64,000 nt of DNA from Bacteroidales bacterium. Lineage in GTDB: Bacteria > Bacteroidota > Bacteroidia > Bacteroidales > FEN-979. Both the position numbers and the translations under genes were made by a program. The notes under the pieces were generated by a model. That model saw only the letters and a list, made by a program, of their open reading frames with translations. It was not told where the DNA came from and ran no database searches. Below are positions 60,558 through 64,000 of the stretch, one piece after another (within the stretch, counting starts at the first letter, position 1; every line of letters starts with the position of its first letter). Location: NCBI GenBank assembly GCA_023229525.1, contig JALNZC010000004.1:1-64000 (forward strand), in the 5' to 3' direction.

Positions 60558-62090
60558 ATGGCTTTACCAAACCGATTTGCCTGCCACTGGCTTGTGTTAC
60601 TTTTTGTTGTTCTTACAGTTGGTTCCTGCTCCACGGGTGACAAAAAGAACAACACTTCACAGTCATCCGGCAAGTCGACTATTGTGACCAGAAAAGTCAG
60701 TGATATTGAACTTGCTTTGCAGTATCTCGACAGCCTGGTCAAAGACACTTGTTTCCGCAATGCCGGCATGGGTATCCTGGTAACCGATATGACCACTGGA
60801 AAAACCCGGTCGCTGGTTTCATATAACGCGGATATGAGTCTGGTTCCGGCCAGCGTAATGAAAATTTTTACCACTGCTACGGCGCTTGAGGTGCTCGGGG
60901 GAAATAAAAGTTTCGGTACCATTCTTCAATACAGCGGACAGATCACGGGGAGAACCCTCGCCGGGAACCTGTATATCAAGGGGGGCGGTGATCCGACCTT
61001 TTACCCGGAAAGGGCTTTCGATCGCTGGGTTACCGCCGTCAGAGAGCTTGACATCGATACCATCAACGGCAACATTATCGGAGATGCCCGTATCTTTGAC
61101 CGGTTTCCCATCCCGCTCACCTGGACCTGGGGCGAACTGAACAGTTCATACGGCGCTGCAGCATCCGGACTCAGCATCTCAGGAAATGTTTACGAGCTAA
61201 AGGCATCTCTGTATAACCGGGATCCGTATCTCCCTGGCGCCGGTCGGTTGCAGCCCTATATGTCTGACTTTATTTTCCATAATCATGTCAGGGAGGCTGA
61301 TATTGCCGAGGAAAGTTTTTATATTACCGGCGATCCTTATGGTTATGAAAAGCATATTGAAGGGTGGGTGCCGAAAGGAGAAAGGGAGTTTTCCTGCTTC
61401 GGATCATTACCAGATCCTCCGGCTGCAGCAGCTTCTCTTTTTCTCGACCGGTTGATAAAAAAAGGTATTTATGTGACCGGGAAGTATTATAACCTCAGCA
61501 GGATCAGCGATACAACGGTACTGAAAACACTTGAAGATAAAAGGATTTCACTTGGATCCAGCTTTTCACCCGGTGTGGCCACCCTCGTCCATATCGCCAA
61601 CCAGGAAAGCAATAATCTGTATGCCGAACACCTGATCAAACACATCGGTCTGAACAGGTATCACAACGGGAGTGACGATTCCGGTGCAAGGGCCATCACT
61701 GAATTCTGGAAAAGCAAAGGTATGGATACCGGAGGGTTGTATATTTTCGACGGATGCGGGATTTCACGGTACAATGGAATTACTGCCCGCCAGCTTGTAT
61801 TTGTGTTGCAATACATGCGGAAATCGCCTTATTCCGACGTGTTTTATAATTCACTTCCCCTGGCAGGGGTAACGGGAACCCTGCGGACAATGTTTAACGG
61901 AACACCGGCTGAAGGTAACCTCCGGGCAAAAACCGGTACTATGTCACGGGTGAAAAGCCTGACGGGGTATATGCGCACAAAAACGAATAAAAGCATCGTC
62001 TTTGCCATTATACTGAACAATTTCAATACTTCTCAGGCAGAGATCAAACAAAAACTGGAAAAGTTCCTCAACGGTCTTATGACGCTATAA
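60558..62090 (+). CDS. dacB: D-alanyl-D-alanine carboxypeptidase/endopeptidase, PBP4 type (S13)
   Basis: 510 aa. The signal peptide ends in lipobox VGSCS. Catalytic motifs are SVMK (about 98-101, SxxK), SNN (about 350-352) and KTG (about 457-459), characteristic of peptidase S13. A large insertion between the first two motifs is usual for this family. It trims peptide cross-links in peptidoglycan. It follows the ligase gene with a 24-base gap and may share its transcript. The upstream small gap shows no promoter box. Confidence 0.95.
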   Translation: MALPNRFACHWLVLLFVVLTVGSCSTGDKKNNTSQSSGKSTIVTRKVSDIELALQYLDSLVKDTCFRNAGMGILVTDMTTGKTRSLVSYNADMSLVPASVMKIFTTATALEVLGGNKSFGTILQYSGQITGRTLAGNLYIKGGGDPTFYPERAFDRWVTAVRELDIDTINGNIIGDARIFDRFPIPLTWTWGELNSSYGAAASGLSISGNVYELKASLYNRDPYLPGAGRLQPYMSDFIFHNHVREADIAEESFYITGDPYGYEKHIEGWVPKGEREFSCFGSLPDPPAAAASLFLDRLIKKGIYVTGKYYNLSRISDTTVLKTLEDKRISLGSSFSPGVATLVHIANQESNNLYAEHLIKHIGLNRYHNGSDDSGARAITEFWKSKGMDTGGLYIFDGCGISRYNGITARQLVFVLQYMRKSPYSDVFYNSLPLAGVTGTLRTMFNGTPAEGNLRAKTGTMSRVKSLTGYMRTKTNKSIVFAIILNNFNTSQAEIKQKLEKFLNGLMTL

Positions 62091-62106
62091 ACCCAATTGT
62101 AGTGAT

Positions 62107-62523
62107 TTATTTTTTGGGGCGAAAAGTATTGATCTGGTTTTTTCTGAAAATGGCGCCGGTTGAACTTTCAAAGGAGTTATCACCCTTCGTAAATAAATAG
62201 GCTGTGCTTTTATTACTGTAATGAATAACAAACCAGTTTTCATCAAGAAATTCAACGGTTCCGACGTCAGAGCCGGCGCGGTTCCAAGCCTTTGTGGTGG
62301 TATCCTGCAACCAATCCATGGTAATTGCTTTGTCGTCGCCAACGAATTTCATTTCGCAACCGGTGTTCCCCACCCAGGCAGCCCAATCGGATTCTTTTAA
62401 AATTTTCCATACTTCCGGATTCGCATAAGAGGATCCCCCGGATGATTTGTTGCTGGAACAAGAGTTTGAAAGCACGGCTACCAGAATGACCATGACGAGA
62501 CCTGCAATTCTTAAGTTTTTCAT
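62107..62523 (-). CDS. small lipoprotein
   Basis: 138 aa. Signal peptide with lipobox LSNSC (Cys22) and a Ser/Gly linker. The mature domain is aromatic and alternating (EVWKILKESDWAAWVGNTGC), with a single later Cys region and IHYSNKSTAYLF. No family is recognised. It is convergent with the carboxypeptidase gene. Confidence 0.65.
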   Translation of the reverse strand: MKNLRIAGLVMVILVAVLSNSCSSNKSSGGSSYANPEVWKILKESDWAAWVGNTGCEMKFVGDDKAITMDWLQDTTTKAWNRAGSDVGTVEFLDENWFVIHYSNKSTAYLFTKGDNSFESSTGAIFRKNQINTFRPKK

Positions 62524-62652
62524 AATTAATAATTATTACAATTGAATGGTTGTTAAATATTACTGAAAAATCGTGCAAATATATTAATTTATCCTTTATA
62601 CAAACCAGAAACTTGCTCGTAAGGATTCAAACTGTTATTTGATTTTGTGTCT

Positions 62653-62660
62653 TATATTTG
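62653..62660 (+). promoter_or_regulatory. -7 box before the cohesin-like gene
   Basis: TATATTTG is a full TAnnTTTG match, followed by a leader of about 90 bases. No good -33 element at the right spacing. Confidence 0.4.
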
Positions 62661-62749
62661 TATTTGGTTGTTAATGACAATCTACAACGATTCCCCTTCT
62701 GGAAATACGCAGAAGGCACGTGACCGATGTGTAATAAATAATTGATCAG

Positions 62750-63823
62750 ATGAAAAGACGATTTACTCAAATGTTACTTTGTTTTTTACTCGCGGCTATC
62801 TGTGAACTGCCGCTTCATGCTTTTCCTTCGTCGATTGACCCCGTTACGGCGGCAGCGCCGGTTCCTCCTCCGGTGCCCACATTGACTATTGGGACAATTA
62901 CCGGAGTTGTAGCAAGTCCCATTTCCATTCCCATCCATGCGACGGATATTGTGAATATGGGCTCATTTCAGTTTTCCATTGAATTTGACAACACCCTGAT
63001 GACTTATGATAGTGCATCGAACTGGTATCAGGGCATTTCCGATGTTCTTGGAGCGGAAATATCACCAGGTAAACTGGCTTTTATCTGGGCAGGAGAAACC
63101 GATGGTATCAATATTCCTGATAGCACCTTTTTCAATGTGAATTTCCAATGGCTCGGATCATCTTTGACCTCGCCGTTGATCTGGAGCGACGATCCGACCC
63201 CGCGTGAATTTGGCGATTATAATGGCGTCATTTTTTACCCGGCCTACACCCATGGTTCAGTTACCGGGTTTACCCCTCCACCCGAACAGCTGGACCTGAC
63301 CGACACCATTGTCGGGGATGGTCAAACCGCATGCTTCAGCGCAACACAAACCATTAATGTGGCTGGGAACGAAACATTTTTTACGGTCCTGACAGGCGGT
63401 TCGGTCACCCTGATTGCCGGTGAGGTAATCCATTTCCAGCCCGGTACCTCCGTCGATAGCGGTGGATATTTGGATGGCCATATAACGACCACGGGAAGTT
63501 ATTGCGGAGTGAAAGAACCGGCAATGACTGGCAATCTGCTGATCGCCGTGGAAAAGAGCGCTGATATCCCGCTTCCGGAAGCATGGTTTAAAGTCTATCC
63601 CAATCCGACAAACGGAAGATTCATCCTGGAAATCCTTTCAGAAAAGGAGTTTCAGCAGTCAGTTATCCGGATTTACGGCCCAATGGGTGAACCGGTGACC
63701 ACCGATGAAGTTTCTTCGGGCACAACGAAGGAACTATCCCTGGAAGGGAAACCTGCCGGACTTTATTTCATTTCCGTGAGACAAAAAGATAAATCGGCGA
63801 CAACAAAAATATTACTCAGGTAA
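62750..63823 (+). CDS. secreted cohesin-like protein with T9SS tail
   Basis: 357 aa. A signal peptide (ending ALHA-type, about residue 24) is followed by a cohesin-like beta sandwich (residues about 45-175: LTIGTITGVVASPISIPIHA, FQFSIEFDNTLMTYDSASNW, FNVNFQWLG). A spacer domain with Cys precedes the T9SS type A tail (VYPNPTNGRFILEI, GLYFISVRQKDKSATTKILL). It should be exported and anchored to the surface. Cohesin-like domains mediate protein or carbohydrate contacts; a true cellulosome role is not implied. Confidence 0.9.
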   Translation: MKRRFTQMLLCFLLAAICELPLHAFPSSIDPVTAAAPVPPPVPTLTIGTITGVVASPISIPIHATDIVNMGSFQFSIEFDNTLMTYDSASNWYQGISDVLGAEISPGKLAFIWAGETDGINIPDSTFFNVNFQWLGSSLTSPLIWSDDPTPREFGDYNGVIFYPAYTHGSVTGFTPPPEQLDLTDTIVGDGQTACFSATQTINVAGNETFFTVLTGGSVTLIAGEVIHFQPGTSVDSGGYLDGHITTTGSYCGVKEPAMTGNLLIAVEKSADIPLPEAWFKVYPNPTNGRFILEILSEKEFQQSVIRIYGPMGEPVTTDEVSSGTTKELSLEGKPAGLYFISVRQKDKSATTKILLR

Positions 63824-63864
63824 GACTTGAGTACAAGTGCAAATCAATTTTAACTTATTCCAAA

Positions 63865-64000
63865 ATGAAAAAACTTCTTACCCTTTTTCTTTTTATCCTT
63901 CAGGTTTCCGTCTTATTTGCCCAGGAGAATCCGTTGTGGATGCGGTATACTGCTATTTCACCGGATGGAAAAACCATTCTTTTCTGCTATAAAGGCGATC
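63865..64000 (+). CDS. tricorn-like S41 peptidase, 5' end only
   Basis: The window ends inside the gene. The first 45 residues are a signal peptide (KKLLTLFLFILQVSVLFAQ) and the beginning of a WD40/TolB-like propeller (PLWMRYTAISPDGKTILFCY), as in tricorn-type proteases of Bacteroidota. The rest is outside the window. Identification is by pattern and is less certain than for full genes. Confidence 0.7.
   Translation, partial: MKKLLTLFLFILQVSVLFAQENPLWMRYTAISPDGKTILFCYKGD

Overview
The window looks like a chromosomal segment from a member of the Bacteroidota (probably Bacteroidales-like). Several secreted proteins end in type IX secretion (T9SS) sorting tails (30131-33034 and 62750-63823, plus orphan tails at 27471 and 42095). 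Many genes follow the Bacteroidota -7 promoter motif TAnnTTTG. There is also a BlaI/M56-TonB operon, and lipoproteins with short lipoboxes are frequent. No rRNA, tRNA or CRISPR array was found. Base composition shifts sharply: 1-2450 and 6400-13530 are very AT-rich, while the flanking genes are more balanced, which suggests imported blocks.

Region 1 (1-15000) is a defence/signalling island. Two tandem class III nucleotidyl cyclases are followed by a three-helix membrane protein of the Pycsar effector type (DUF5706/PycTM). Next come hsdR and a YgjP-type metallopeptidase. An AT-rich seven-gene block on the minus strand follows: amino-acid binding lipoprotein, permease, ATPase, SAM methyltransferase, soluble histidine-kinase-like ATPase, receiver-cyclase fusion, and a secreted barrel-like protein. 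Last is an hsdM gene that faces the other way and has lost its C-terminus at the edge of the AT-rich block. No hsdS is visible.

Region 2 (15000-34100) is a mosaic of intact genes and debris. A three-gene PIN-domain operon (15754-17540) has two decayed partial copies downstream. Two hsdM fragments, a copied tail of a phosphoesterase, the head of a serine hydrolase and the tail of an S41 peptidase lie in intergenic DNA full of short tandem and inverted repeats. Intact genes include a pRiA4b ORF-3 protein, an amidohydrolase, a metallophosphoesterase, an alpha/beta hydrolase, an XRE/ImmA-IrrE/PIN operon with a clear operator, a polytopic membrane protein and a large BNR-repeat T9SS protein.

Region 3 (34100-47100) holds an ECF sigma/anti-sigma/lipoprotein operon, DUF2889 and DUF2784 proteins, a four-gene locus of unknown envelope proteins, a cell-wall amidase, a HepT/MntA toxin-antitoxin pair, a Mut7-C protein, a DUF2905 protein, a C_GCAxxG_C_C protein and trpF.

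Region 4 (47100-64000) has a second HepT/MntA pair, small secreted proteins, DUF4197, superoxide dismutase, a C-terminal processing peptidase, an alpha/beta hydrolase, the BlaI/M56-TonB operon with a palindromic operator, a fatty-acyl-CoA ligase, a PBP4-type carboxypeptidase, a cohesin-like T9SS protein and the start of a tricorn-like protease. Its gaps carry a distinct repeat family built on GCGAGCGCAGCGAGC and GGATGCAGGATGCAGG units.
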